Of a stretch of 64,000 nt of DNA, positions 8,320 to 17,279 are shown piece by piece. The notes beneath the pieces were generated by a model that worked only from the letters and a program-made list of their open reading frames with translations, was not told the origin of the DNA and searched no databases. Both the position numbers and the translations under genes were made by a program. Source of the stretch: CAYFWF01 sp964346815 (GTDB taxonomy: Bacteria; Acidobacteriota; Aminicenantia; Aminicenantales; Aminicenantaceae); contig CAYFWF010000050.1 in NCBI GenBank assembly GCA_964346815.1, forward strand, positions 145,751 to 209,750, in the 5' to 3' direction. Numbering within the stretch: the first letter of the stretch is position 1; the number at the start of each line of letters is the position of its first letter.

Positions 8320-9456
8320 ATGAAGTTCCAAGTGCCGACAAAGATTTTTTTCGGGCCGGGAACGATCGCTCAGCTCAAAGATATCGTTGAAAAAGAATTG
8401 AAGGCCGTTCATCTTTTTCTGGTCACGGATAAAGGAATCCAGGATTGCGGTATAGCCGAAAAGGTGACTTCTCAGTTTCCCGATATTCCTGTTTTCGATG
8501 AGGTCGAACAAAATCCTAAGCACATAACAGTAAACAAAGCCGGGGATCTGGTGCGAAGTCTCAAACCTGACCTGATCATCGGTCTGGGCGGCGGGAGTTC
8601 ATTGGATGCTGCCAAGGCCTTAGCCCTGCTGGCCACGAATCCAGGAAATATCGAAGATTACGAAGGCAGAGAGATGTACAAAACTCCTCCCCTCCCCGTT
8701 TTGGCCATCCCGACGACCTGCGGCACGGCCAGCGAAGTGACGTGGGTGAGTGTGATCACGCACACCGATAGAAAATTCAAGATGAGCGTCAAAGGCCCGC
8801 TTCTCTTTCCGGCGGTTGCCCTAGTGGACCCTGAGCTGTTAACAACTTTGCCGCCTTCTTTGATTGCATCCACTGGTTTGGATGCCCTGACCCATGCCAT
8901 CGAAGCCTATACCGTGAAACCGGCTGCCTTTATCACCGATATATTTGCCCGGGCCTCTTTAAAATATATTTTTCAATCCTTGGAAGATGCATATGAAGAT
9001 ATCCAGGGCAATTTCAAAGCCAGGGAAAAAATCATGCTAGGCAGCATGCTGGCCGGGATGGCCTTTGGCAACAGCGATGTGGGTGCTGTCCACTGCATAT
9101 CAGAGGCTGTAGGCTCCCTTTACGATACCCCACATGGTGTGGCCAACGCGGTTTTTCTTCCCTACGTGATGGACTTCAATCTTCCAGTTTCGGCAAGACG
9201 CTATGCGGAGATCTCAAGGCTGGCAGGAATCCACGAAGTGGATGATTACGAGGCAGCCAACATGCTCATCCAGAAGATCAAAAGCCTGTCCAGGAAAATG
9301 GGCATTCCTTCTGTCAAAAACATCGGCTTGGAAAAGGTGCATTTTCCCGAAATTGCACAGAAGTCTTTTGCCAACAACTCCAATCCATCCAATCCCAGAG
9401 AAGCCTCTATAGAAGATTATATGGAAATCCTGTCCAGGGCCTATATGGAATCGTAA
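8320..9456 (+). CDS. iron-containing alcohol dehydrogenase
   Basis: 378 residues, full length for family III alcohol dehydrogenases. The NAD(P)-binding motif GLGGGSSLDAAKAL is near residue 90 and TTCGTASEVT near residue 130. Metal ligands are expected in GLDALTHAIEAY and in AVHCISEAVGSLYDTPHGVA. It should interconvert an aldehyde or ketone and an alcohol in the cytoplasm using NAD(P)H. In an amino-acid fermenter this could remove excess reductant, which is inference. It follows the M28 gene by 12 bases with AAGAGG upstream. Confidence 0.93.
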   Translation: MKFQVPTKIFFGPGTIAQLKDIVEKELKAVHLFLVTDKGIQDCGIAEKVTSQFPDIPVFDEVEQNPKHITVNKAGDLVRSLKPDLIIGLGGGSSLDAAKALALLATNPGNIEDYEGREMYKTPPLPVLAIPTTCGTASEVTWVSVITHTDRKFKMSVKGPLLFPAVALVDPELLTTLPPSLIASTGLDALTHAIEAYTVKPAAFITDIFARASLKYIFQSLEDAYEDIQGNFKAREKIMLGSMLAGMAFGNSDVGAVHCISEAVGSLYDTPHGVANAVFLPYVMDFNLPVSARRYAEISRLAGIHEVDDYEAANMLIQKIKSLSRKMGIPSVKNIGLEKVHFPEIAQKSFANNSNPSNPREASIEDYMEILSRAYMES

Positions 9457-9525
9457 CAGGCCATCGGCCAGGTCAGCAATAGATTCGGGAAGGCCTGTCA
9501 GGCAAGCGAGGGAGATGACGGTCTT

Positions 9526-11232
9526 TCAGTGTTCGATCAAAATTTGCAGGATTTCCAGCTCATCGGAGTCGAACCAGATTTTGTGGCAGGCAAGGCATTT
9601 ATCTACCGGAATCACGTACTGATAGTTGTAAGGTCTAGGCAGCATCCGTAATCCACAGTTGGGGCAGGAAATCTTCGATGATTTATCCGCATGGATTTTT
9701 TTTCGCAGAATAGGGTCGAGAAGAAAATTTTCTTCGAATTCTCTGGCTTTTTTCATCAGAGGCTCGGAGAAATCAACCTCTTTTCGGGCAATGACTCTCT
9801 CCATAACCGCAGAATCGATGAGCTTCCCTCCGCAGTCCGGGCATATCTTTACAGGTACTCCCTCGTAGAAATTATCCTGTAAAGAGATACCACAGCGGGG
9901 GCAGTGATTTTCTCTGGAAGGCTTAGTTCTATTCGGATTCTGGAGAGCTGCTCGGATTTGCGGAAATTCTCCTGCTGGAGCTTCGACATCTTCCTGAATA
10001 TTTCTGATCCGAAGGTTCGGAGCGAAAAACTGGAGACCAATGAGTTCTTCGAGGCCTTTGGGGCCCTCCCACTTTCCCTCCTGGTTCTGGATCATCCAAA
10101 TCATTCCTTCATCCTCGAAGCCAGCCTCAGGCTTGAGTTCGCTTCCCCGCTGTGCTTGGGTCTCTTCCTGAGCAGGGAGGACCAGGCGGGCCTTTTCTCT
10201 GCTCTTATGGATATCCCAGACCTCCTGGATGATTTTTGCCGGTCTTATGGATGCCATGCCTGCCAGAAGTCGGATCCTTCTCATCAAAGGAGGATGGGAG
10301 TTGAAGAGGCGTGAAAAAAATCCACCTGTGATGCCTGTTGATCGTGGAGGTACGATGAGCAGAGGACTGTAGGCGATGTTGAAATCCCCTATAAAAGAAT
10401 TCTTGAGGTGGGCTTTATAAATGGCCCGGCCCAATGCTTGAGGATTGCGGCTGAACTCTACGGCTGCAGCGTCAGCCAGGATTTCCCTTTGGCGGCTCAC
10501 CAGCGTGCTCAACAGATGCATGATCAGCGTGGATATGGTAAGGGCCAGATAGACCAAAGGAGCGCCGCCGCCTCTCATTTGTCCGTGATAAGATGCGGGG
10601 AATGAATATTTTTCCGGCTCAACGGCCTCCCTCAGCCGCTCGAAAAAATTCACCAAAGAACAAACCAGAGTGATGTAACAGGTATCGCCCCGCACGACAT
10701 GAGCCAGCTCATGAGAAATCACGGCCTGGAGTTCATCGCGGGTGAATTCGGCGATGAGCCCCTCGGTGACACAAACACTGGGAGTCCCGTCGGATTCGAT
10801 GAGAGCCATAGAGTTGATGGCAAAGGTGGGAAGGATGTAGGGGTGAACCCGCGGCAGTCCTCCTGCTATCCGCATCTCGTCTAGAGTGTTTACGAACTGT
10901 TTGTGGTAGCGGTCGGAACGATCAGGCGCTCTGGCCAGAAGTCGTTTGCGGATGAACGCGGCACCATATTTTTTTGCGTCGAAGTAGTGAAAGGTGGCAA
11001 TGGTCAAGGCAATGACTGTGCTTGCATAAGCAAGAGCCAGCAGAGTTTCCTGGGAGGACAAAGGCTTTTCCCGAAGGAAGAGGCCGACGATCGCTGCGAA
11101 GACGAAGATCAAGAAGCTCACAGCAAACAAGTAGAACAGGATCAGGACAAAGAACACAAAAAGGCTCTTGCTCCACTGCTGTTTTTGCGTTTCGTAGAAA
11201 TCTTTTGAAAATTTCGCTCTTTTTACAGGCAT
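9526..11232 (-). CDS. M48 membrane metallopeptidase with two C-terminal zinc ribbons
   Basis: 568 residues. Two membrane segments sit at the N-terminus (LFVFFVLILFYLFAVSFLIF and the stretch starting LLALAYASTV). The HtpX/Ste24-type site follows: VISHELAHVVRGD near residue 170, with the third ligand probably the E of REILADAAAVE. Beyond the peptidase lies a segment resembling a GYF_2 module (MIWMIQNQEGKWEGPKGLEE). Two TFIIB-type ribbons end the protein (CPRCG...CPDCGG and CPNCG...CLACHKIWFD). HtpX-like enzymes cut membrane proteins for quality control. The ribbon tail may recruit partners and is unusual for HtpX. No strong ribosome site precedes the ATG. Confidence 0.88.
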   Translation of the reverse strand: MPVKRAKFSKDFYETQKQQWSKSLFVFFVLILFYLFAVSFLIFVFAAIVGLFLREKPLSSQETLLALAYASTVIALTIATFHYFDAKKYGAAFIRKRLLARAPDRSDRYHKQFVNTLDEMRIAGGLPRVHPYILPTFAINSMALIESDGTPSVCVTEGLIAEFTRDELQAVISHELAHVVRGDTCYITLVCSLVNFFERLREAVEPEKYSFPASYHGQMRGGGAPLVYLALTISTLIMHLLSTLVSRQREILADAAAVEFSRNPQALGRAIYKAHLKNSFIGDFNIAYSPLLIVPPRSTGITGGFFSRLFNSHPPLMRRIRLLAGMASIRPAKIIQEVWDIHKSREKARLVLPAQEETQAQRGSELKPEAGFEDEGMIWMIQNQEGKWEGPKGLEELIGLQFFAPNLRIRNIQEDVEAPAGEFPQIRAALQNPNRTKPSRENHCPRCGISLQDNFYEGVPVKICPDCGGKLIDSAVMERVIARKEVDFSEPLMKKAREFEENFLLDPILRKKIHADKSSKISCPNCGLRMLPRPYNYQYVIPVDKCLACHKIWFDSDELEILQILIEH

Positions 11233-11362
11233 ACCACTGTTTCCATTCTGTCGCTCATCCCATAAGTTTTGTGCTTATACTATACAATTCTTACCCTCTC
11301 CGCAACACCCAAAGAGCAGTGAAAAAAGGGTCTCGAAAATGCTCTTGATACCGGAACGTGGC

Positions 11363-11391
11363 TTGCCAGTACATGAATTTTTTGTTATACA
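11363..11391 (+). promoter_or_regulatory. possible sigma-70-type promoter for the S9 peptidase gene
   Basis: TTGCCA (11363-11368) and TATACA (11386-11391) are separated by 17 bases, about 70 bases upstream of the S9 peptidase start. Both boxes deviate from consensus. It is the best candidate in the 231-base divergent gap between the M48 and S9 genes. Confidence 0.4.
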
Positions 11392-11463
11392 CTTTCTTTA
11401 CATATACCTCATGAGTTCCCTCAAATATTCACTATTTTAGAAAAAAATGAACGGAGGAAGAAG

Positions 11464-14304
11464 ATGGGACAAAAATCATCGTTAAGGCTATCTTTATTCG
11501 TAATTTTCTTTTGGTGTTTCTTTCTTTCCGGTTTTTCGTTTCAGTCTGGAGAAAAAAAAGTACTGACCTTCCAAGATATCATGAAGTTCAAAGAGATTCA
11601 CGGTCCGGTGATTTCAGAGGACGGCTTGTGGCTGGCCTATAATGCCCAACCAGATAGGGGAGATGGGGAGGTCGTTGTTCACGGGCTGGGGAACGGACAA
11701 AGAATTGTTGTCGAGCGGGGAGTCCATCCACAAATTTCCAAAGACTCTGAATGGATCGCCATGTCGGTGAGACCAGAAGCTGCGGAGCTTGAAAAAGCCG
11801 ACAAGGACAAACCCAAAGAGGGGATGGCTCTGCTGGAGACTGCAACGGGAAAGGTTGTCCGTTATGAAAAGGTCCAAAGCTTCGCCTTCTCTGAGGATTC
11901 AAAATGGCTGGCCTTTCTCCATCACAAGGAAGAGGAAAACGCTCAAAAAGAGGAAGAGAAATCAAAGGTAAAAGGGGAGGGGAAAGCTCAAGAAGAAGGG
12001 CCAGGTGAGGGGCAGAAGATAAAGAAAGAAACAGGAAGTCTTCTGGTCTTGAACGATCTCGGATCAGGGAGCCAGGTTAAAATACCGAATGTCCTGTCCT
12101 ATGCCTTTGATGAATCCTCGAAGTTTCTGGCTTATGTGGTTGCAACTCCTGGGGATGAAGATGACGGGCTTTATTCTGTTGACCTCACTCAAGAATCCCT
12201 GCCCCGAAATTCCATTCAAAAAGGTGAAGACGTGCGGATTTGCGGTCTCGCCTGGACAAAGGAGAGAAGCCGCTTAGCTTTTTTAGCCAGGTCTCAGGAG
12301 GATACGGGTCAAGGGGAAGGCTGCTTTTCGCTATGGATTTGGGATGGACAAAAAGGCGAAAAAACGCTCGCTGTGGCGGCCGACGGAGTTCCCCATGAGT
12401 GGATGATTCCAGAGAAGAATTCCGTTTTTTGGAGTGACGACGGCAAACGTCTTTTTTTCGGACTCAAGCCCGAAAAGATCCACCAAGCCCTGGTAAACGC
12501 GGACAAAAAAGAAGAAGAGGAACGAGAAGGGAAAACCGATCTTTTCGATACGGAAGAAATTCTGGAAAAAAAGGAAGTGGATGTCTGGCACTGGAACGAT
12601 CCCTTCATCAAAACACATGAGAAGAACAGATGGCCCAGAGTGAAGGACCAGACGTATCTGGCGGTCTATCATGTGAATTCTCGTCGGTTCGTCCAGCTTG
12701 CCGACCAGGAAATGCCTGTTGTTGATCTGAATGACAGTGACGGTTATGCTCTTGGACGATCCGATGTTCCTTACAGGAAGGAAGTCACCTGGTACGGCCG
12801 TCTCGAGGATATCTATCGGGTGAATCTTGAAAACGGCAGCCGGAAGAGGATTGCCTCACGGCTTGAAGATGACTCCTCCCTGTCTCCGGACGGGCGGTAT
12901 GTTGTCTTTTATAAAGACAAAAACTGGCATTTATTCGACGGAGAAACCGGGGATACGAAGAACCTTACAGAGATAATAGAGAATCCTTTTTTCAACGAAG
13001 ATCATGACTACCCGAGCAAAGTGCCGAGCTATGGAGCGGCTGGATGGCTCGAGGATAACAGCGGGATTCTGATTAATGATAAATATGATATCTGGCATTT
13101 TCCGACCGGAAATGATGAGCCGACAAGTATCACCGGCGGAAAGGGCCGGGAAGAAGGAATAACGTTTCGGGTACTCAGACTCGATCCAGAAAAGAGAGAT
13201 TTTGGGTACGACGAGAAGCTCCTCCTTTCAGCCTACCATAACAAAGAAAAAAACTTCGGCTTTTATTCCACGCAGGTCGGAAAACCTGGAGTCATCAAAC
13301 TGTTAGAGGAGAAAAAGAAATTTCGATTCTTAGCTAAAGCCAAAGAAGCGGATGTGCTCCTGTACACCAGAGAGAGCTTTGAAGAGTTCCCGGATATATG
13401 GAGAGCGGATGGAGAATTCTCATCCCCGAAAAGGATCTCCAATGTCAATCCCCAGATCAGTGAGTTTGCATGGGGAAGTGCAGAACTGGTGGTGTGGAAC
13501 AGCCTGGACGGCATCCCCCTCCAGGGCGTTCTGGTCAAGCCGGCGAATTACGAGCGAGGCAAACGCTATCCAGTCATCGTCTATTTTTACCGTTTTTTCT
13601 CTCAACGGCTCTACGAATTCAATCAGATGGTGGTGAACCATCGTCCGAACTTTCCATTTTATACCAGCAATGGCTATGCCCTTTTTCTTCCAGATATTCG
13701 ATTCGATGTGGGCCAGCCCGGATACGCGGCGACGAAATGTCTGGGTCCAGGAGTGCAAAAACTTGTCGAACTGGGAATTGCTGACCTGGATGCCATAGGA
13801 CTTCACGGCCATTCATGGAGTGGATACCAGACAGCTTTTATGATTACCCAGACCGATATTTTTGCTGCGGCCGTGGCAGGAGCCCCGGTCTCTAACATGA
13901 CCAGCGCCTATAGCGGTATTCGCTGGGGATCAGGACTTGCACGGCAGTTTCAGTACGAAAAGTCACAGAGCCGGATCGGTGGAAGTCTCTGGGAGTATCC
14001 TGAGCGATACATCGAAAATTCGCCGGTGTTTTTTGCAGACCGCATCCAGACGCCCCTCCTCATCCAGTTCGGAGACGAGGATGGTGCTGTCCCCTGGTAT
14101 CAGGGCATTGAACTCTATCTGGCCATGCGCCGCCTTGGAAAGGACTGCATTTTCCTCCAATACCGGGGCGAGCCGCATCATCTTCAAAAGTATGCCAACA
14201 AGTTGGATTATTCCATAAAAATGAAGCAGTATTTCGATCATTATCTCAAAGGAATGCCGGCTCCAGAATGGATTAAAAACGGTGTTCCTTATCGCGGGAA
14301 GTAG
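11464..14304 (+). CDS. exported S9-family prolyl oligopeptidase-like serine peptidase
   Basis: 946 residues with signal peptide (FVIFFWCFFLSGFSFQSG) and a strong ribosome site (ACGGAGGAAGAAG). A beta-propeller-like N-terminal part occupies about residues 30-650. It is interrupted near residues 157-190 by a Lys/Glu/Gly-rich low-complexity stretch. The alpha/beta-hydrolase domain carries the likely triad: Ser about 784 in GHSWSGY, Asp about 873 in GDEDGAVP and His about 905 in GEPHHLQK. The usual form of the nucleophile elbow is GHSxGG, so Ser replaces a Gly here. The family cleaves short peptides, often after proline. The M14 peptidase gene follows after 31 bases, consistent with an operon for extracellular protein degradation. 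Confidence 0.92.
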   Translation: MGQKSSLRLSLFVIFFWCFFLSGFSFQSGEKKVLTFQDIMKFKEIHGPVISEDGLWLAYNAQPDRGDGEVVVHGLGNGQRIVVERGVHPQISKDSEWIAMSVRPEAAELEKADKDKPKEGMALLETATGKVVRYEKVQSFAFSEDSKWLAFLHHKEEENAQKEEEKSKVKGEGKAQEEGPGEGQKIKKETGSLLVLNDLGSGSQVKIPNVLSYAFDESSKFLAYVVATPGDEDDGLYSVDLTQESLPRNSIQKGEDVRICGLAWTKERSRLAFLARSQEDTGQGEGCFSLWIWDGQKGEKTLAVAADGVPHEWMIPEKNSVFWSDDGKRLFFGLKPEKIHQALVNADKKEEEEREGKTDLFDTEEILEKKEVDVWHWNDPFIKTHEKNRWPRVKDQTYLAVYHVNSRRFVQLADQEMPVVDLNDSDGYALGRSDVPYRKEVTWYGRLEDIYRVNLENGSRKRIASRLEDDSSLSPDGRYVVFYKDKNWHLFDGETGDTKNLTEIIENPFFNEDHDYPSKVPSYGAAGWLEDNSGILINDKYDIWHFPTGNDEPTSITGGKGREEGITFRVLRLDPEKRDFGYDEKLLLSAYHNKEKNFGFYSTQVGKPGVIKLLEEKKKFRFLAKAKEADVLLYTRESFEEFPDIWRADGEFSSPKRISNVNPQISEFAWGSAELVVWNSLDGIPLQGVLVKPANYERGKRYPVIVYFYRFFSQRLYEFNQMVVNHRPNFPFYTSNGYALFLPDIRFDVGQPGYAATKCLGPGVQKLVELGIADLDAIGLHGHSWSGYQTAFMITQTDIFAAAVAGAPVSNMTSAYSGIRWGSGLARQFQYEKSQSRIGGSLWEYPERYIENSPVFFADRIQTPLLIQFGDEDGAVPWYQGIELYLAMRRLGKDCIFLQYRGEPHHLQKYANKLDYSIKMKQYFDHYLKGMPAPEWIKNGVPYRGK

Positions 14305-14335
14305 TTAGAAAATATATAAATAAAAGGAGAGTCAT

Positions 14336-16873
14336 ATGAGAAAGCGAATCCTCTTGTTAGCGCCACTTTTTTTTCTTTTATTCTGTCAGTTAGTTTCTGC
14401 CGAAGTGACCAGCCCCGGAGAGTTTCTGGGATTCAAGGTCGGAGAAGACAGAAATCTCGCTGATATGCACCAGATCATCGAGTACTTCAGAATCCTGGAT
14501 CGGGAAAGCGAAAGGATTCTGGTTCAAGAAGTGGGAAAGACCACCATGGGAAACCCCTTTATCGTGGCCATCATCACCTCAGTGGACAACCATAGAGACC
14601 TGGAGAAGTTCCAAGAGTATCAACAGCTTTTGGCTGATCCGCGAAAGATATCGGATCAGGAGGCCGAAGAAATCATATCCCAGGGAAAAGCCGTGGTGAT
14701 GGTCAACTGCTCGATCCATGCCTCTGAGATCGGAGCCAGCCAGATGTCCATGGAATTGGCCTATGATTTGGTCACAGCAGATGATTCTCTTACTGAAGAA
14801 ATTTTAGATAATGTCATCCTTCTTTTGACTCCTATGCACAACCCGGACGGAATACAGATGGTAGCCGATTGGTACAAGGAACACCTGGGTACCAAATATG
14901 AAGGAGGCCCCATGCCCTGGCTTTATCATAAATATGTCGGCCACGATAACAACCGGGATTGGTACATGTTCACTCAAGTCGAGTCACGCCTCACTCTGGA
15001 GGTTCACAATGCATGGCATCCCCAGGTCATCGTGGACATGCATCAGATGGGGAGCAATGGAGCCAGGCTCTTTGTACCTCCCTATGTCGATCCCTACGAG
15101 CCCAATGTCGATCCAATACTCCGGCAGCAGGTCGCCATGATGGGAACCTTCATCGCTGCCGAGCTAACCGCTCAAGGCAAAGCGGGCGTTGCTCACAGCA
15201 TCATCTTCGATGCATGGACTCCCGCCAGGGCCTATCATCATTATCACGGCGGGATCCGAATACTGACTGAAGCAGCGAGCGTGCGTGTTGCCACTCCGAT
15301 TAAAGTCAAATTTGAAAATTTGTCGCCATCGGTAAGGGAACCATCGGTGAGTATGCCCCTCCCTTGGAAAGGCGGTCAATGGACGCTCAAGGATATCGTG
15401 GATTATGACTATGCCGCGGCGAAAGCAGCACTGACGAATGCTGCCAGGCTCAGGAGGAACTGGCTTCAGAATTTTTACAGAATCCACAAGAATGCTGTCA
15501 CCCGGACAGCAGCTCCGTATGCTTTCATCATACCTGCAAGGAAAAGAGATTTATCCACAACGATCAAAATGTTGAATGTGTTGAGGCTGGGAGGAGTGGA
15601 GGTTTTCAGGGCAAATACACCTTTTGTGGCAGATGAGCATGAATATCAGGCCGGCTCTTATATCATCTATACGGCACAGCCTTACGGAGGTTTTGCCAAG
15701 GCCTTACTCGAGAGTCAGCATTATCCTGAAATTCGAGAAACTCCAGGGGGACCCTTAAAGACTCCTTATGATGTGGTGGCCCATACTCTTCCGTTTCTGA
15801 TGGGAGTGGATGTGTTTCAGGTCGAGAAATCCTTTGTGGTGGATACCGAGCTTCTGGATAAGATCGAAAAACCGGAAGGTGAGATTTCCCCCGTTGACAG
15901 TGCCTATGGCTATGCTTGGGGCCATACAACCAATGATGATATGGTTGCTCTGAACAGATTGATGGGAAAGGGCTACTCGGTCTTCTGGAGTGCTGAGGAG
16001 TTTGAAGCGAATGGAAGAAACTATCCTGAAGGAACCATGATTGTGAAGAATCGAGAGGGGTTGATGGAGGATCTTGAATCAATTGTGGAAGAGCTTTGGG
16101 TCCACTTTGAGGGGCTTTGGGCAAAGCCCATCGTAGAGGTATACACCTTGAATGCCCCTCGACTCGGCCTGTATAAGAGCTGGTCTGCTTCGATGGACGA
16201 GGGATGGACAAGATGGGTTCTCGAACAGCATGAGGTTCCTTACAGAAGTGTCTTTAATAAGGATATCAGGCAGGGGAATCTGAATGAAAAGTTTGATGTC
16301 ATCGTCTTTCCCGACCTGAGGGAGTCTCTTATCTTAAACGGCATGTCCGAAACCTCTGTTCCTCCTGAATATGCAGGAGGTATCGGGGAAGTTGGCGTGA
16401 AAAACCTCGTCGAATTTGTGACCAATGGAGGGACTGTGATCACATTGAACGGGTCGGCGGATTTTGCGATAAAGCGTTTCCGTCTTGCCGTTGAAAACGG
16501 CGTGAGTGGATTGAGCAGGAAGGAATTTTTCATTCCGGGTTCGATTCTCAGTGTCTTGAATGAGACCTCTCATCCGATCGCATATGGTTATGAAAGGGAT
16601 ACGGCGCTCTTTTTCAGGAGAAGTCCGGCTTTTATCGTGCACCAGGGTACGAGCGTGGCCAGATATCCGACTCACACCCTCCTCAGTGGGTGGACGACCG
16701 GAGATGAACATCTGGTGGACAAAAGCGCCATCGTCGATGTGTCTTATGGGAAAGGAAAGGTCCTCCTGATAGGTTTTCCCGTACTCTACAGGGGACAATC
16801 TCATGGCACTTTTCGTTATCTTTTCAATGCGATTTATTACGGTCCATCTGAGCGGGTCAAGAACAAGAATTAA
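14336..16873 (+). CDS. exported M14-family zinc carboxypeptidase
   Basis: 845 residues with signal peptide (ILLLAPLFFLLFCQLVSA) and AAGGAGAG before the ATG. The zinc motif HxxE is in SIHASEIGAS near residue 130. NRDWYMF and VDMHQMG (third ligand His) are about 70-110 residues later, and the likely catalytic Glu is in TEAASV. The C-terminal part of about 450 residues is long; its end (GKGKVLLIGFPVLYRGQSHG) resembles glutamine-amidotransferase-like folds attached to large M14 proteins of this kind. It should remove C-terminal amino acids from peptides outside the cytoplasm. It lies in tandem with the S9 peptidase. Confidence 0.92.
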   Translation: MRKRILLLAPLFFLLFCQLVSAEVTSPGEFLGFKVGEDRNLADMHQIIEYFRILDRESERILVQEVGKTTMGNPFIVAIITSVDNHRDLEKFQEYQQLLADPRKISDQEAEEIISQGKAVVMVNCSIHASEIGASQMSMELAYDLVTADDSLTEEILDNVILLLTPMHNPDGIQMVADWYKEHLGTKYEGGPMPWLYHKYVGHDNNRDWYMFTQVESRLTLEVHNAWHPQVIVDMHQMGSNGARLFVPPYVDPYEPNVDPILRQQVAMMGTFIAAELTAQGKAGVAHSIIFDAWTPARAYHHYHGGIRILTEAASVRVATPIKVKFENLSPSVREPSVSMPLPWKGGQWTLKDIVDYDYAAAKAALTNAARLRRNWLQNFYRIHKNAVTRTAAPYAFIIPARKRDLSTTIKMLNVLRLGGVEVFRANTPFVADEHEYQAGSYIIYTAQPYGGFAKALLESQHYPEIRETPGGPLKTPYDVVAHTLPFLMGVDVFQVEKSFVVDTELLDKIEKPEGEISPVDSAYGYAWGHTTNDDMVALNRLMGKGYSVFWSAEEFEANGRNYPEGTMIVKNREGLMEDLESIVEELWVHFEGLWAKPIVEVYTLNAPRLGLYKSWSASMDEGWTRWVLEQHEVPYRSVFNKDIRQGNLNEKFDVIVFPDLRESLILNGMSETSVPPEYAGGIGEVGVKNLVEFVTNGGTVITLNGSADFAIKRFRLAVENGVSGLSRKEFFIPGSILSVLNETSHPIAYGYERDTALFFRRSPAFIVHQGTSVARYPTHTLLSGWTTGDEHLVDKSAIVDVSYGKGKVLLIGFPVLYRGQSHGTFRYLFNAIYYGPSERVKNKN

Positions 16874-17203
16874 AAGTCGTGCTCAATACAACATAGCCGT
16901 CTGACTGTCTCAGATCCCCTCGAAGAGCGGCCGTCCTGGCTGGGTTAGGTTGGTTCGGGGTCTTCAATGACCCTCCGACATTTGCCTGCTCCTTTATCCC
17001 GATTTTATTCCCCGTCACTTCGGGATAAATGCCAAGAATTAAGATGAGCGAAGGGATGTAAATATTAAAAAATATAAGTACAATTATATAAAATAAAATA
17101 TATTTAAATATATTATGTATTAAATAAGTAGAAAATTTTTATCTTATCCCCAATGCTTTTTTTTTGATCTCGAATTTAGGAATATCCCCTGCTGCAGACT
17201 CTT
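16874..17203. other. intergenic region with hairpin and AT-rich tract
   Basis: No credible gene in this 330-base stretch. It holds a perfect 10-base inverted repeat (TTTATCCCGA at 16993-17002 and its complement at 17020-17029) and then a very AT-rich tract at about 17060-17150 (runs such as AATATATTTAAATATATT). The tract may ease promoter opening or bind nucleoid proteins; nothing more can be supported. Confidence 0.5.
16993..17029 (+). terminator. possible hairpin terminator lacking a T-tract
   Basis: Perfect 10-base stem TTTATCCCGA / TCGGGATAAA with a 17-base loop, 120 bases after the M14 stop codon. No run of T follows, so intrinsic termination is doubtful; it could stabilise the mRNA 3' end instead. 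Confidence 0.3.
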
Positions 17204-17234
17204 TTGTCAAAATAATCTCAGAATTTGTTATAAT
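17204..17234 (+). promoter_or_regulatory. likely sigma-70-type promoter of the S8 peptidase gene
   Basis: TTGTCA (17204-17209) and a perfect TATAAT (17229-17234) with 19 bases between them, 46 bases before the chosen ATG at 17280. The -10 box is consensus; the spacer is two bases longer than ideal. Confidence 0.5.
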
Positions 17235-17279
17235 AGCCTCTTCTCTGAATAATTCGTCTGTCTGGTGAGAGTGATAACC

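Noticed and set aside
17045..17150. AT-rich tract as a replication origin
   Set aside because: No DnaA-box cluster and no replication gene nearby; simple AT richness is not enough.
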